Of a stretch of DNA of 39,849 nucleotides, positions 32,184 to 39,849 are shown piece after piece. Both the position numbers and the translations under genes were made by a program. This stretch comes from Candidatus Poseidoniaceae archaeon. GTDB lineage: Archaea > Thermoplasmatota > Poseidoniia > Poseidoniales > Poseidoniaceae. The stretch spans positions 1-39,849 of the forward strand of contig JAOMTZ010000017.1 in the NCBI GenBank assembly GCA_028356125.1, written 5' to 3'. Positions within the stretch are counted from its first letter, which is position 1. The number at the start of each line of letters is the position of its first letter. The notes under the pieces were generated by a model. It ran no database searches, had not been told where the DNA came from, and saw only the letters and a list, made by a program, of their open reading frames with translations.

Positions 32184-34979
32184 TTGAAGAACATATTCAA
32201 TGAAATGACGCAGTTCAGTTCCGAACGTCCAAAGACAACACTGGGGATTATTGTTGTACTAATTCTGGCACTAACCCCAAACGCAATGTTCATCAATTTT
32301 GATAACAGTGAGGATGCATTTTTCCCAGACAATGAGACTGTAAGGCTACTCAACGAAGTTGAAGATGAATACCAAGCATCTATTGATTTCATCAGATTTA
32401 TTGACGAAATAAATTCTGGCGATCTATACGAGAACTCTACTTGGAAACAATTAGCTACATTGGAAGCAATTTTGCTTGAACATCCAGAATTAAATGAGTA
32501 TCAATATCCTCTTTTCGGCATTCAAGCAAATAGTGGAATGGCCAGTTCGGCAATGCAGTGGCACAATCTGCAAGACATAGATTCAGCATCGGTTTGGATT
32601 TCTGAAATGAATTCAGCAATTGAGGGTGTTGCTAATTCCAATAATTCGACCCTCGCGAGTAACTTGGAAATGCTTTCAACAGCGAGTAATTCTATTCCTT
32701 CACCTAGTCCGATTTCTGCCGAAGAACTTCGTGCATGGGAGCCAGGAAATCCGAGTGATTGGCTGGAGAGATTAGATTCAGAAGACAACTTATCTTCTGC
32801 GTTAGGCCTAATGCTAGGAGATTTAAATGCCTTAAATCAAGGGGAAAATGCTAGTGAAATTGGAGCAGTTTCAGGTCCAATCTCTGGCAAATTGGGGCTG
32901 CTAATTGGTCTCCAGTCAATCGATTACCGCTCAATGATGATATCGTGCCTGCCTGCAGATGATTCTGGTGAGCCATGGGAATCAGATGGTCCAGTGCTGA
33001 CAACATTTGTGGTAAATACAGATCCTGAAGAACATGATCTTGAGGTGATTGGGAATGTTCAAATCAAGATATCTGAGTGGGCTGAGGAACTTGCAGAACA
33101 AGCAGAAACTGAAACAGATGACTCCGGTTTATCCGTGTTCTCTTTCTCACAATTTGCAACAGGCCAGAATTCTAACTTAGGTAAAGAACTCGCAATTCTT
33201 AATTCAATTTGTCTTCTTCTACTAGGGTTCATTTTATGGACAAAATTCCGTAGTGTTAGAGATACTGTAAGTGTACTGTCATTGACAGTTTTAGCAATCT
33301 TAGCAACCTATGGAATGGCAGGATTACTTACTTTATTTGGAGTGAATATGGTTTTCAATGCCGCAATGAACTCGATTCCAATTTTGCTACTTGCAATTGG
33401 TGTAGATTATGGTTTACACGTAGTTGCTAGAATTAGGGAAGAATTACAAGAGCAAGAAAAGAATGACCCTCAAGGTAGAGTCACATTACGTGACTTTTCT
33501 ATCGAAGCAAGAAGGGTTGCAATTCGACAAGGTACTATTCTAACTTCTGCAGCGTTATTGGTTGCTATCTTCACAGACATGGTTGGTTTCTTGTCATTTA
33601 GATTCTCGACCCAGCAATTCTTAGTTTCCTTTGGAACTGTAATTGCAACAGGTCTATTTTTCATATATTTGCTCAGTATCACAGCATTACCTGCACTAAT
33701 GATGATAATTCCACCAAAGGATTTACCACTTGCAAAATCTGCTAAGAACGATATCGGACCAATCTCTACCTGGATTGGTTCATTGACTAAGACCCCTGTT
33801 CTTGTAGTGATTGTTACTGTGATAATATCAGTTCCAATGTTCATTGGATTCCAACAGCTAGAAGTTGGATTTGATACAAGAGACAACTTTGATGATTCAG
33901 TACCTGTAGTCCAAGATTTCCTTACTATTGCTGATGAGTTCCAGAGCAGTCCTTCTCCTCTATACGTTGTTTTAGATGGTGAAGTTATTTCACCAGAAGG
34001 TAAAATAGTCTACGATGATATCCTGAACGAATTATCAAATTCAGAGGGCATTAATGGATTACCAATCGGTATCTGGGGTATTTTGGAGAAATCTAGATCT
34101 TCTAATTCTGAACTCGATAATTTGATGAACGCATTAGATGATTCTGAAGTTACTTGGGGTATGCTCAAGATTTGGCTCCTCACTGAAGACGGAAGGAATA
34201 TATCTTCTGGGAACTTGAATTACGATGCTACACAAACAGTAATTTCATTCCAGGCAGCAACACTCGACTGGGAGGCAACAGCAGAATTTGAAAGTGAATT
34301 AAGTGATGTTTTATCGAAACTAGAAGATAATAGAGATGGCGAATATTCGATTCAGATATCAGGTAGGTCACTCATTTTGGCACAGGTAACTGCGGATGTT
34401 GCGGATTCTGCAGTACTGTCTACCGCAACGGTAGCTGGAGTGATTCTAATCATGCTAGTTGGAATAAACTCAGTGCGTCAGAGAGATGTCATACGAGGTG
34501 CTGCAAGAGGATTCGTAACTTGGATTCCTTTGATGGTAGTTGTGGTTTGGGTCTATGGAATCATGGGATTAAGCGGCTATCAACTCAATTCACAGACTGT
34601 TACGATAGGAGCGCTGACTCTTGGTTTGGGTGTGGATTATGCAGTTCACTTCACCACTAGGCTGGAAGAAGAAGTTGAGCATGCACCCAATGCAGACCCA
34701 ACTGAATGGACAACTAAGTCTGCGGCCACAACGGGCCGTGCTATGTTTGGTGCAGCATTGACTACTGCCGGTGGTTTCTCTGTACTGAACTTCTCATCAC
34801 TGGTCCCATTGCAATTATTTGGACAAGTATTCGTAGTCGCAATAGTTCTTGCACTCGTCTCAAGTTTGTTCTTATTACCTGCTCTGTACACGCCTTTCTT
34901 GAAACAAGATGCAAGAAAATTCGTAGAAGAATCAAAAGTATCTATCGTAATTGATTCACCTGTGACTGAGAGTGAATAA
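32184..34979 (+). CDS. MMPL/RND-superfamily membrane exporter
   Basis: A 931-residue transporter made of two homologous halves, each with one helix, a large extracytoplasmic domain and a six-helix bundle of sterol-sensing type. The first bundle has LLLAIGVDYGLHVVARIREE, the second LTLGLGVDYAVHFTTRLEEE; the Asp in GVDY is the proton-coupling position of MMPL proteins. The first extracytoplasmic domain (about 45-330) is Ser/Glu-rich. The second begins near DTRDNFDDSVPVVQDF. Start is TTG at 32184, preceded by GGTGG and an AT-rich promoter. Members export lipids, hopanoids or small molecules; the ABC/FtsX pair just upstream supports a role in envelope lipid traffic, but the cargo cannot be deduced. 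Confidence 0.93.
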   Translation: MKNIFNEMTQFSSERPKTTLGIIVVLILALTPNAMFINFDNSEDAFFPDNETVRLLNEVEDEYQASIDFIRFIDEINSGDLYENSTWKQLATLEAILLEHPELNEYQYPLFGIQANSGMASSAMQWHNLQDIDSASVWISEMNSAIEGVANSNNSTLASNLEMLSTASNSIPSPSPISAEELRAWEPGNPSDWLERLDSEDNLSSALGLMLGDLNALNQGENASEIGAVSGPISGKLGLLIGLQSIDYRSMMISCLPADDSGEPWESDGPVLTTFVVNTDPEEHDLEVIGNVQIKISEWAEELAEQAETETDDSGLSVFSFSQFATGQNSNLGKELAILNSICLLLLGFILWTKFRSVRDTVSVLSLTVLAILATYGMAGLLTLFGVNMVFNAAMNSIPILLLAIGVDYGLHVVARIREELQEQEKNDPQGRVTLRDFSIEARRVAIRQGTILTSAALLVAIFTDMVGFLSFRFSTQQFLVSFGTVIATGLFFIYLLSITALPALMMIIPPKDLPLAKSAKNDIGPISTWIGSLTKTPVLVVIVTVIISVPMFIGFQQLEVGFDTRDNFDDSVPVVQDFLTIADEFQSSPSPLYVVLDGEVISPEGKIVYDDILNELSNSEGINGLPIGIWGILEKSRSSNSELDNLMNALDDSEVTWGMLKIWLLTEDGRNISSGNLNYDATQTVISFQAATLDWEATAEFESELSDVLSKLEDNRDGEYSIQISGRSLILAQVTADVADSAVLSTATVAGVILIMLVGINSVRQRDVIRGAARGFVTWIPLMVVVVWVYGIMGLSGYQLNSQTVTIGALTLGLGVDYAVHFTTRLEEEVEHAPNADPTEWTTKSAATTGRAMFGAALTTAGGFSVLNFSSLVPLQLFGQVFVVAIVLALVSSLFLLPALYTPFLKQDARKFVEESKVSIVIDSPVTESE

Positions 34980-35342
34980 TCACACTGCTCTATCTTCAAG
35001 TAACTCGATTGGTATTATCTCTAGAGCCTTGATGTTGGTAGCTTCAAGATCTACCGGGCATGCTTTGCCATGGTTAAGAGCATCGAGCCATGTTCTGGCG
35101 CATACACACCAAGAATCCCCCGGTTTGAGGCCAGGAAAGTTGAATTGTGGTGCAGGTGTTACCAAGTCATTTCCTTTCGAGCGAGCAAATTCTAGAAAGT
35201 CAGGTGTTACAATACAGCACACTGTGTGAGAGCCTCTGTCCATTTCATCAGTTTTGCAACTGCCATCTCTATACCAACCTGTCATCGGTTTACAAGAGCA
35301 CTCACCGATATCTTGGCCTAGTACATTTTTCTGCATTGACAT
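34980..35342 (-). CDS. DUF2237 family protein (COG3651)
   Basis: A 120-residue cytoplasmic protein that matches the DUF2237 pattern as I recall it: NVLGQDIGECSCKPMTGWYR at the start, DRGSHTVCCIVTPDFLEFAR, SKGNDLVTPAPQFNFPGLKP, GDSWCVCARTWLDAL and LEATNIKALEIIPIE. Conserved Cys residues (ECSCKP, CKTD, VCC, WCVCA) suggest a metal site or redox pair, but the family has no known function. Found mainly in bacteria, so transfer is possible. Converges on the RND gene with no gap. Starts at either ATG (35342 or 35336). Confidence 0.85.
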   Translation of the reverse strand: MSMQKNVLGQDIGECSCKPMTGWYRDGSCKTDEMDRGSHTVCCIVTPDFLEFARSKGNDLVTPAPQFNFPGLKPGDSWCVCARTWLDALNHGKACPVDLEATNIKALEIIPIELLEDRAV

Positions 35343-35384
35343 ATGGGGACGTAGGGAAATTGCTACTTCAAACTGTGTATGCCT

Positions 35385-35540
35385 TCATTCGCTTTCATCA
35401 TCGCGCCGTCCTTGCTTAACGGCCTTTTTCAGCAGGAACTCAATGTGTGAATTAACAGAGCGAAAATCTTCCTCAGCCCACTTCCTTAGAGCCTCGTGGA
35501 GTTTAGGATCAAGCCTCAAAAGAATCTTTTTTTTATCCAT
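35385..35540 (-). CDS. Small ribbon-helix-helix (Arc-like) DNA-binding protein
   Basis: A 51-residue protein. Reading: MDKKKILLRLDPKL, then HEALRKWAEEDFRSVNSH, IEFLLKKAVKQ and an acidic end. A short strand (KILLRLD) followed by two helices with RSVNSHIEFLLKKAV is the ribbon-helix-helix fold of Arc/MetJ-type regulators, which bind DNA as dimers through the paired strand. The ribosome site AGGTGGGGTG lies just before the ATG at 35540. It is the last gene of the SPFH operon. Three 11-bp-spaced boxes upstream of the operon are candidate targets. I recall SPFH genes paired with such a regulator in bacteria, so the set may be a conserved unit. Confidence 0.85.
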   Translation of the reverse strand: MDKKKILLRLDPKLHEALRKWAEEDFRSVNSHIEFLLKKAVKQGRRDDESE

Positions 35541-35591
35541 AGTCACCCCACCTATTTTTTGTTAATTATCACTTCACTTGTTGTGTAATAT

Positions 35592-35852
35592 TCATCCCCA
35601 AATTAACCAAACTGAAACTCCAATACCAATCAGAGTTGGCAGTACTGCAGCAAAAAAGATGATCATCCCTGCCTTCTTGTTGATAGGGGCCACTTCGTCT
35701 TCAGTTAACTCGTAAAACTCAGTATACCTACATTTCCTACAAGTAATTATGTTCAAATCCCGATACTTTGCAGACGTCACACCTCTTGCTCGAATATGTC
35801 TGGGGGCTTTTAGGTCTGAACTTCCACATTTGGGGCATTTTCTACTCATCAT
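35592..35852 (-). CDS. Zinc-ribbon membrane protein
   Basis: An 86-residue protein: an N-terminal zinc ribbon (CPKCGSSDLKAPRHI ... ITCRKCRYTEFYEL, i.e. CxxC-x28-CxxC), then a hydrophobic C-terminal helix (AGMIIFFAAVLPTLIGIGVSV) ending WLIWG. The ATG at 35852 is chosen because GAGGTGGTG lies immediately before it; an in-frame GTG at 35864 lies inside that ribosome site. No function is recognised. It lies between the small membrane protein and the RHH gene in the SPFH operon, so it is probably part of the same membrane complex or its sensor. Confidence 0.75.
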   Translation of the reverse strand: MMSRKCPKCGSSDLKAPRHIRARGVTSAKYRDLNIITCRKCRYTEFYELTEDEVAPINKKAGMIIFFAAVLPTLIGIGVSVWLIWG

Positions 35853-35882
35853 TTTTCCCACCACCTCTATTCATTATTTCCT

Positions 35883-36092
35883 TCACCTTTTGAGGATTAG
35901 GCTTGAAGCGATTGTTACTGCACTTAGCACTAACCAAAGCACGATTGTAAACCAGAATCCCTTTGGAGATTCTTCTCTTGTCCTCCACCCTTTTCCTTTG
36001 TGGTGGCAACCCTGGTTAACCCAGCAATATCCCACATAAAGCAGCATAAGAGCCGCTCCTATGAAATTTATCAAAGATCTGATTTCAATCAT
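35883..36092 (-). CDS. Small two-helix membrane protein
   Basis: A 69-residue protein with two hydrophobic segments (SLINFIGAALMLLYVGYCWV and GFWFTIVLWLVLSAVTIASSLIL) joined by a basic loop with QGCHHKGKGWRTREE, which should face the cytoplasm. GGGGGATTAA before the ATG supports the start. No family recognised. Spacing of 12 bp to the upstream gene and 30 bp to the downstream one places it in the SPFH operon. Confidence 0.7.
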   Translation of the reverse strand: MIEIRSLINFIGAALMLLYVGYCWVNQGCHHKGKGWRTREESPKGFWFTIVLWLVLSAVTIASSLILKR

Positions 36093-36104
36093 TTAATCCC
36101 CCGA

Positions 36105-36935
36105 TTAAAGGCCACCTTGTGGCGGTTTCTCAAATGAGGGTTGGGACATATGTGTTGTAGCTGGAGCATTCATTTCGTATTGTTTTGTCTCTTCAAATTG
36201 TGGACTAGACATATGGGTGGTAGTAGGATTACTTACCATCATCATCTGATTGCCAGCAGGTGGTGAATACATCACTTCTTGTTTGTTATCTTTCATTGTC
36301 AGTGCCATAATTCCACCAATAATCAATAATAGAACCCCACAACAAATGCTGCCGAAACCGCCAATGAACCCTAGGATTAGTATTCCTACGTCCTCACCCA
36401 ATTCTTCACCAACTTTTTCATCATAGGTCACCCAGACACTTTGATTGGATTCAAATCTTAATTCTCCAGAACCGCATCCAAAGCAAGCCCTTCCAATCTT
36501 AACTAGACCCTTTCCTTCACGTGAATCTTCTTTATTTTTTTCAACGGCACTACAATCATACGATTGATTTCCGTCATAATTCCAAACAACTTCATTGTAG
36601 AACTGTCCATCTAAATCTGCTGCACCTTTTGACCATTCAGCATCAACTATGTCTGGACTTTCTGTAATTGTAACATTGGTGTTTTGACATATATCCCAGA
36701 TGTCATTTCCATCTTTGTCCTCATACACGCCTTTGACCCAAAATGTAACACCGCTATCACCCATTCCATCTTCGTCTTCGATTATGATTGTCCCATTTGT
36801 TGCACCTTCGTATTCAAATGTGTTCCAACTGTCTTCTATGTCATCGATTTGGCCAGCCCCTAGTGCCATTCCTGCAATGCCAATTACGCTTGCAATCGTT
36901 CCAATGATGAGAAGTACTTTTGCTGCTGTGTGCAT
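36105..36935 (-). CDS. Two-helix membrane protein with C-terminal repeated motif
   Basis: A 276-residue protein of unknown family. An N-terminal helix (VLLIIGTIASVIGIAGMALG) leads to an extracytoplasmic domain of about 165 residues. That domain contains acidic calcium-loop-like stretches (EDEDGMGDSG, YEDKDGNDIWD) and several Cys, including GRACFGCGSGE. A second helix pair (GILILGFIGGFGSICCGVLLLIIGGIMAL) follows. The cytoplasmic tail carries a motif given twice, THMSSPQFEE and THMSQPSFEK, which could be a partner-binding site. Start: AGGTGG lies before the ATG at 36935; the frame extends to a GTG at 36950 that overlaps the ribosome site. Directly follows the SPFH gene and is likely its partner. 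Confidence 0.75.
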   Translation of the reverse strand: MHTAAKVLLIIGTIASVIGIAGMALGAGQIDDIEDSWNTFEYEGATNGTIIIEDEDGMGDSGVTFWVKGVYEDKDGNDIWDICQNTNVTITESPDIVDAEWSKGAADLDGQFYNEVVWNYDGNQSYDCSAVEKNKEDSREGKGLVKIGRACFGCGSGELRFESNQSVWVTYDEKVGEELGEDVGILILGFIGGFGSICCGVLLLIIGGIMALTMKDNKQEVMYSPPAGNQMMMVSNPTTTHMSSPQFEETKQYEMNAPATTHMSQPSFEKPPQGGL

Positions 36936-36946
36936 AATCATCCACC

Positions 36947-37867
36947 TCACTGGTATAGAGTTCCTGTGTTTACTACAGGTGTTGTGTCGGATTCAGAACA
37001 AAGGACAACTAGTAGGTTACTGACCATTGTTGCTTTCTTGTCTTCATCGAGATCAATAATACCTTTGCTACTTAGTTGATTAAGAGCCAATTCGACCATT
37101 CCAACAGCGCCTGCAACGATCTCGTGTCGTGCGGCTACAACAGCACTTGCTTGCTGTCGGCGTAGCATTGCCTGTGCGATTTCAGTAGAATATGCAAGGT
37201 AACTGATTCTTGCTTCAAGAACTTGAATTCCTGCTCTTGCTAGGCGAGCTTCAACAGATTGTTGCAATTGCTTTGCAATTTCATCTTGGTGACTGGATAG
37301 AGTAATTCCGCCAATGTCTTTCTCTTCAATTGCATCATAAGGATATCTTGTAGCCATTTCACGGAGTGCTGCCTCACTTTGAATTTGGACATAGTGGCCA
37401 TAGTTCTCCACTTCGAACATTGCTTCTGCTGCATCATAAACTCGCCAAACAACTACAGCAGCAATATCAATTGGATTTGCATTGACATCGTTTACCTTTA
37501 GTTTGCTAGATTCAAAGTTGTTAATCTTGAATGACATTTTTGATTTCTGGTAAAGTGGGTTTAGGAAGAACTGGAAACCTTCAGTCTTGATTGTAGATTT
37601 GTACTTCCCAAAAAATTGTGTAACCACTGCTTCGTTTGGATTAACTATGACGTACGAGTTCCATATTACTAGCCACAATGGACCGGTGATTAGGAGTAGT
37701 GCTGCACCGGGACCTGTGAATAGGAGACCTATGTTTACAATACTCAAGACTAGGTGTAAAAATAACCCAATGAAGCCATTGATTGCGCTTCCAGGCTTAT
37801 CCTTGAATTGTGGTTCGTTCGAAGGCATGGCTGATTGTGCAGGAATTACTACTGCTGCTGGTTGCAT
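36947..37867 (-). CDS. SPFH/band-7 (stomatin-like) membrane scaffold protein
   Basis: A 306-residue SPFH protein. The cytoplasmic N-terminus is Pro-rich, followed by two hydrophobic segments (SAINGFIGLFLHLVLSIVNI and LLFTGPGAALLLITGPLWL). The band-7 domain runs from about residue 75 to 265: VIVNPNEAVVTQFFGKYKST, EGFQFFLNPLYQKSKMSF, ANPIDIAAVVVWRVYDA and ARAGIQVLEARISYLAYS with IAQAMLRRQQASAVVAAR. It ends PVVNTGTLYQ. SPFH proteins form ring-like assemblies that organise membranes or proteases. First gene of a five-gene operon; the leader is short and three phased boxes lie 30-58 bp upstream. Confidence 0.9.
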   Translation of the reverse strand: MQPAAVVIPAQSAMPSNEPQFKDKPGSAINGFIGLFLHLVLSIVNIGLLFTGPGAALLLITGPLWLVIWNSYVIVNPNEAVVTQFFGKYKSTIKTEGFQFFLNPLYQKSKMSFKINNFESSKLKVNDVNANPIDIAAVVVWRVYDAAEAMFEVENYGHYVQIQSEAALREMATRYPYDAIEEKDIGGITLSSHQDEIAKQLQQSVEARLARAGIQVLEARISYLAYSTEIAQAMLRRQQASAVVAARHEIVAGAVGMVELALNQLSSKGIIDLDEDKKATMVSNLLVVLCSESDTTPVVNTGTLYQ

Positions 37868-37896
37868 GTGTCATGCGATGAAGCAGCACTACTTAT

Positions 37897-37925
37897 TGAT
37901 ATCGCAGTGATATCACTTTGATATT
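37897..37925 (-). promoter_or_regulatory. Three 11-bp-phased TGATAT(C/T) boxes, probable operator of the SPFH operon
   Basis: TGATATC at 37897-37903, TGATATC at 37908-37914 and TGATATT at 37919-37925 are spaced exactly 11 bp, about one helical turn. The middle one is part of the palindrome TGATATCA. They sit 30-58 bp upstream of the SPFH start, overlapping or adjoining the place where a TATA box should be. Phased repeats of this kind are typical operator arrays for ribbon-helix-helix regulators, one of which is the last gene of the operon. Binding is inferred. Confidence 0.55.
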
Positions 37926-37944
37926 CTAAGTTTGCAGTATTTAC

Positions 37945-39849
37945 TCATTCAGTACTATCTGAGTCGTCAACCGTTTCCCCGTTTTCATCCGTTGATGTAT
38001 CAGAGCCCTCACTATCTGCGACGTCTAGAGCCATTGCATCTTGATCTAAATCCTCAATGTCGAATTCAGATTCCAATTGTTTTGGTTCGTCGTTCCATTT
38101 AGTATCTCCAGAGTTTTCTTCATCACTTCTGAATACTAATGCTGCGCCCACTAAGAAGGACATGCCAGCTAATATCCACAAACTCAAACCGATGTAATCT
38201 GCCCAATGATCAAAGTTTGTGAACCAAGCAAAAGTATCCTGATTAGTTACAATTTGAGATTCCATCGTTTCTGCAGTTTCATCATCAAGTTCACCGTTAG
38301 TTTCGATTACGAATACCTCTTGCAAGTCAGATATAGTTGGAGAAGTTTGCTGTTCCCAGGTAGGGCGAGTGTCAAGCCAGAATGTAGACTTCGACTTTCC
38401 AGCAATAATCGCACCACTCAGTTGCTCAACCTTGAGTTCGACATCACTTCCAAAGTAAACAGGTAGTGCTCCCGGTATCGCATCTAGAAGATCTCCACTA
38501 TTGATTAGTTTAGCCTGAATTGAGCGTGATAATGGGTCCATGGAGGCGGTACAGACATCCACAGGTATTCCCTTCAGAGTGTCTTCTTTGGAACACTTGA
38601 CTCCCGCAGTTCCATATCCTGATAGGTCGATTAAATCGTCTTCTCCTGTGATGAATCCGCCAGTAGTTTCTCCTTGTTTTTCCGCAGTAATCAATCCGAA
38701 TGTAGCCTCTTCCTTCTCTAGAGTTCTCCATCCTACATATTCACTATCGCCTGACATTACAGTTTCTCCTTTGTCACAAGTATCAGTTTCACCAGTACAC
38801 ATTGTAATCAAATATGGTTTGTCGGGATCTCCTGTAGGGATGCCACCTTCAACAAATTCACTTGAACCAAAGTATGTTTCATTGGACTCCAAACTTGTCC
38901 ATCCTGCAGTCATATCATCGGATCCATCCCCGTATAAGTATGCATTAACAGGGTCATGCCACCCAAGAATCCAGTTGTTTACAGATTGTGTCAGATATTT
39001 GGAGGTGCCAAATGAATCGATTAAGAATTCAGGTACGAAGCTCTTGAATACCACTTCCATCATCAATAATCTTGCAGCTCCTGCTGCTTCGACATCTACT
39101 CCATAAATGGCTGCAACAGTATCATTCGTCCATTCCATGGGTTCTGCATCTACACCTGTGGAGTAATTGATTGGAAGACTCTTTCCACTTAGTTCTCCAT
39201 AAAGGAACATGGATGCTCCTTCTGGAGTAGTCAAGCCCCATGGTCCATAGAGAATATTTGCACTTTCTTCTTTGGTGATATCTATTGAATCTCCGGATGG
39301 GAATCCGTAAGTTCCAGTACCCCACATCCCTCCTGCATTGAGTGAATATTGCAAATATCCTCCGTTTACCGGGTCTTCAGCACCGAATGATGTGTTGACG
39401 AAATCAGAAGCGGTCATGTTACCTTCTCCGCCCACGAGAATTAATGGAAGTGAGGAAACATCAGTTGCCCAATCTCCACAGAAATCTTTGAGAATATCGT
39501 GTTGGTTACTATCAATTCCATATGTGTCAATCGCATCTTGTTTGTTCATTTCCAAGAATGCAGAAAGACCGAATGAAGTTCCTGAATCACTTACTGCTAA
39601 TATTCCAAGAGGTTCTGCTGTATTGTTTCCTAAAGTTAGTACAGTGCGGGCGACATCATCATCAATTTCCATCCCCAGTAATCTATCTGCACGCACAGAA
39701 AGGTTCACTGCATCTTCATCGTCATTCATCAAGTAATCATCATCAAGCGCTCCATAGTCCATCATTAGGCTACCCATGCCGCCATACAGTGTCCAGTCTC
39801 TGGAAAGGGTGATGTTGAGGTCAGTAGGATGTTCGAATCCCCACAGTTG
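37945..39849 (-). CDS. Membrane-anchored extracellular protein, 5' end outside window (faintly CD36-like)
   Basis: At least 634 residues; the frame is open across the right edge of the window (visible from QLWGFEHPTDLN), so the ATG at 39777 is internal. A large ectodomain with many NxS/T sites and paired Cys (TGETDTCDKGE; GVKCSKEDTLKGIPVDVC) ends in one membrane helix (YIGLSLWILAGMSFLVGAALVF). A very acidic cytoplasmic tail follows. The stretches LTQSVNNWILGWHDPVNAYL and the glycine-rich FGLITAEKQGET region recall the LLWGY.DP and FGLF blocks of CD36/LIMP-2 proteins. The C-terminal helix plus short tail has the same topology. This resemblance is weak and from memory. It is 77 bp from the SPFH operon. 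Confidence 0.7.
   Translation of the reverse strand, partial: QLWGFEHPTDLNITLSRDWTLYGGMGSLMMDYGALDDDYLMNDDEDAVNLSVRADRLLGMEIDDDVARTVLTLGNNTAEPLGILAVSDSGTSFGLSAFLEMNKQDAIDTYGIDSNQHDILKDFCGDWATDVSSLPLILVGGEGNMTASDFVNTSFGAEDPVNGGYLQYSLNAGGMWGTGTYGFPSGDSIDITKEESANILYGPWGLTTPEGASMFLYGELSGKSLPINYSTGVDAEPMEWTNDTVAAIYGVDVEAAGAARLLMMEVVFKSFVPEFLIDSFGTSKYLTQSVNNWILGWHDPVNAYLYGDGSDDMTAGWTSLESNETYFGSSEFVEGGIPTGDPDKPYLITMCTGETDTCDKGETVMSGDSEYVGWRTLEKEEATFGLITAEKQGETTGGFITGEDDLIDLSGYGTAGVKCSKEDTLKGIPVDVCTASMDPLSRSIQAKLINSGDLLDAIPGALPVYFGSDVELKVEQLSGAIIAGKSKSTFWLDTRPTWEQQTSPTISDLQEVFVIETNGELDDETAETMESQIVTNQDTFAWFTNFDHWADYIGLSLWILAGMSFLVGAALVFRSDEENSGDTKWNDEPKQLESEFDIEDLDQDAMALDVADSEGSDTSTDENGETVDDSDSTE

Noticed and set aside
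33470-33886. 138-residue minus-strand frame inside the MMPL/RND gene
   Set aside because: Covers a membrane-helix-coding stretch with clear RND motifs on the plus strand; its hydrophobic look is a mirror of those codons.
38540-39106. 188-residue plus-strand frame at the right end
   Set aside because: Antisense of the large membrane-anchored protein whose frame is open to the window edge; no independent support.

Overview
The window looks like a contiguous genome piece of a planktonic euryarchaeon, most likely Marine Group II (Candidatus Poseidoniales, Thermoplasmatota). The archaeal evidence is a replication factor C small subunit, an archaeal/eukaryotic-type aspartyl-tRNA synthetase, and an elongator tRNA-Met(CAU) split at position 37/38 by an intron with a textbook bulge-helix-bulge. 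Very large Ig-like surface proteins ending in a membrane helix and a Trp-rich acidic tail also fit that group as I remember it. The lineage call is inference; no marker was searched. Coding density is very high, no gap exceeds 300 bp, and several genes overlap by 4-12 bp.

Region 1 (1-3412): the start of a secreted surface protein (-), a bacterial-type metK (-), and divergent aspS (+).

Region 2 (3438-14902) is the most interesting part. A collinear + strand run encodes an AFMID-like alpha/beta hydrolase, an SDR with an altered active site, an alpha-solenoid protein, a luciferase-like monooxygenase, an asparaginase II-like amidohydrolase, a 2-aminomuconate/2-hydroxymuconate semialdehyde dehydrogenase (AmnC-like) and PanB. 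After one small opposite-strand membrane gene come both subunits of a 2-aminophenol 1,6-dioxygenase. The catalytic beta subunit keeps all expected residues. The degenerate alpha subunit is fused to a RidA-type 2-aminomuconate deaminase. An APC amino-acid permease with a C-terminal EF-hand pair ends the run. Together these form the upper part of a modified meta-cleavage (2-aminophenol / tryptophan-kynurenine type) pathway: ring cleavage, semialdehyde oxidation and deamination. Hydratase, decarboxylase and aldolase steps are not in the window.

Region 3 (14899-26619, -): two adjacent giant surface proteins. The upstream, 3027-residue one has seven super-repeats of about 330 residues (CBM96/DNRLRE-like module plus Fn3-like module), then Ig-like domains. 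The 872-residue one is Ig-like throughout.

Region 4 (26753-34979): rfcS, a membrane protein, the intron-containing tRNA-Met, then an envelope export set (LolD/MacB-like ATPase, FtsX-type permease, MMPL/RND transporter).

Region 5 (34980-39849, -): a DUF2237 protein, then an operon reading SPFH/band-7 protein, membrane protein, small membrane protein, zinc-ribbon membrane protein and a 51-residue ribbon-helix-helix protein. Upstream of the SPFH gene are three TGATAT(C/T) boxes spaced exactly 11 bp apart, a good candidate operator for the operon's own regulator. The window ends inside a type I membrane protein with faint CD36-like features.
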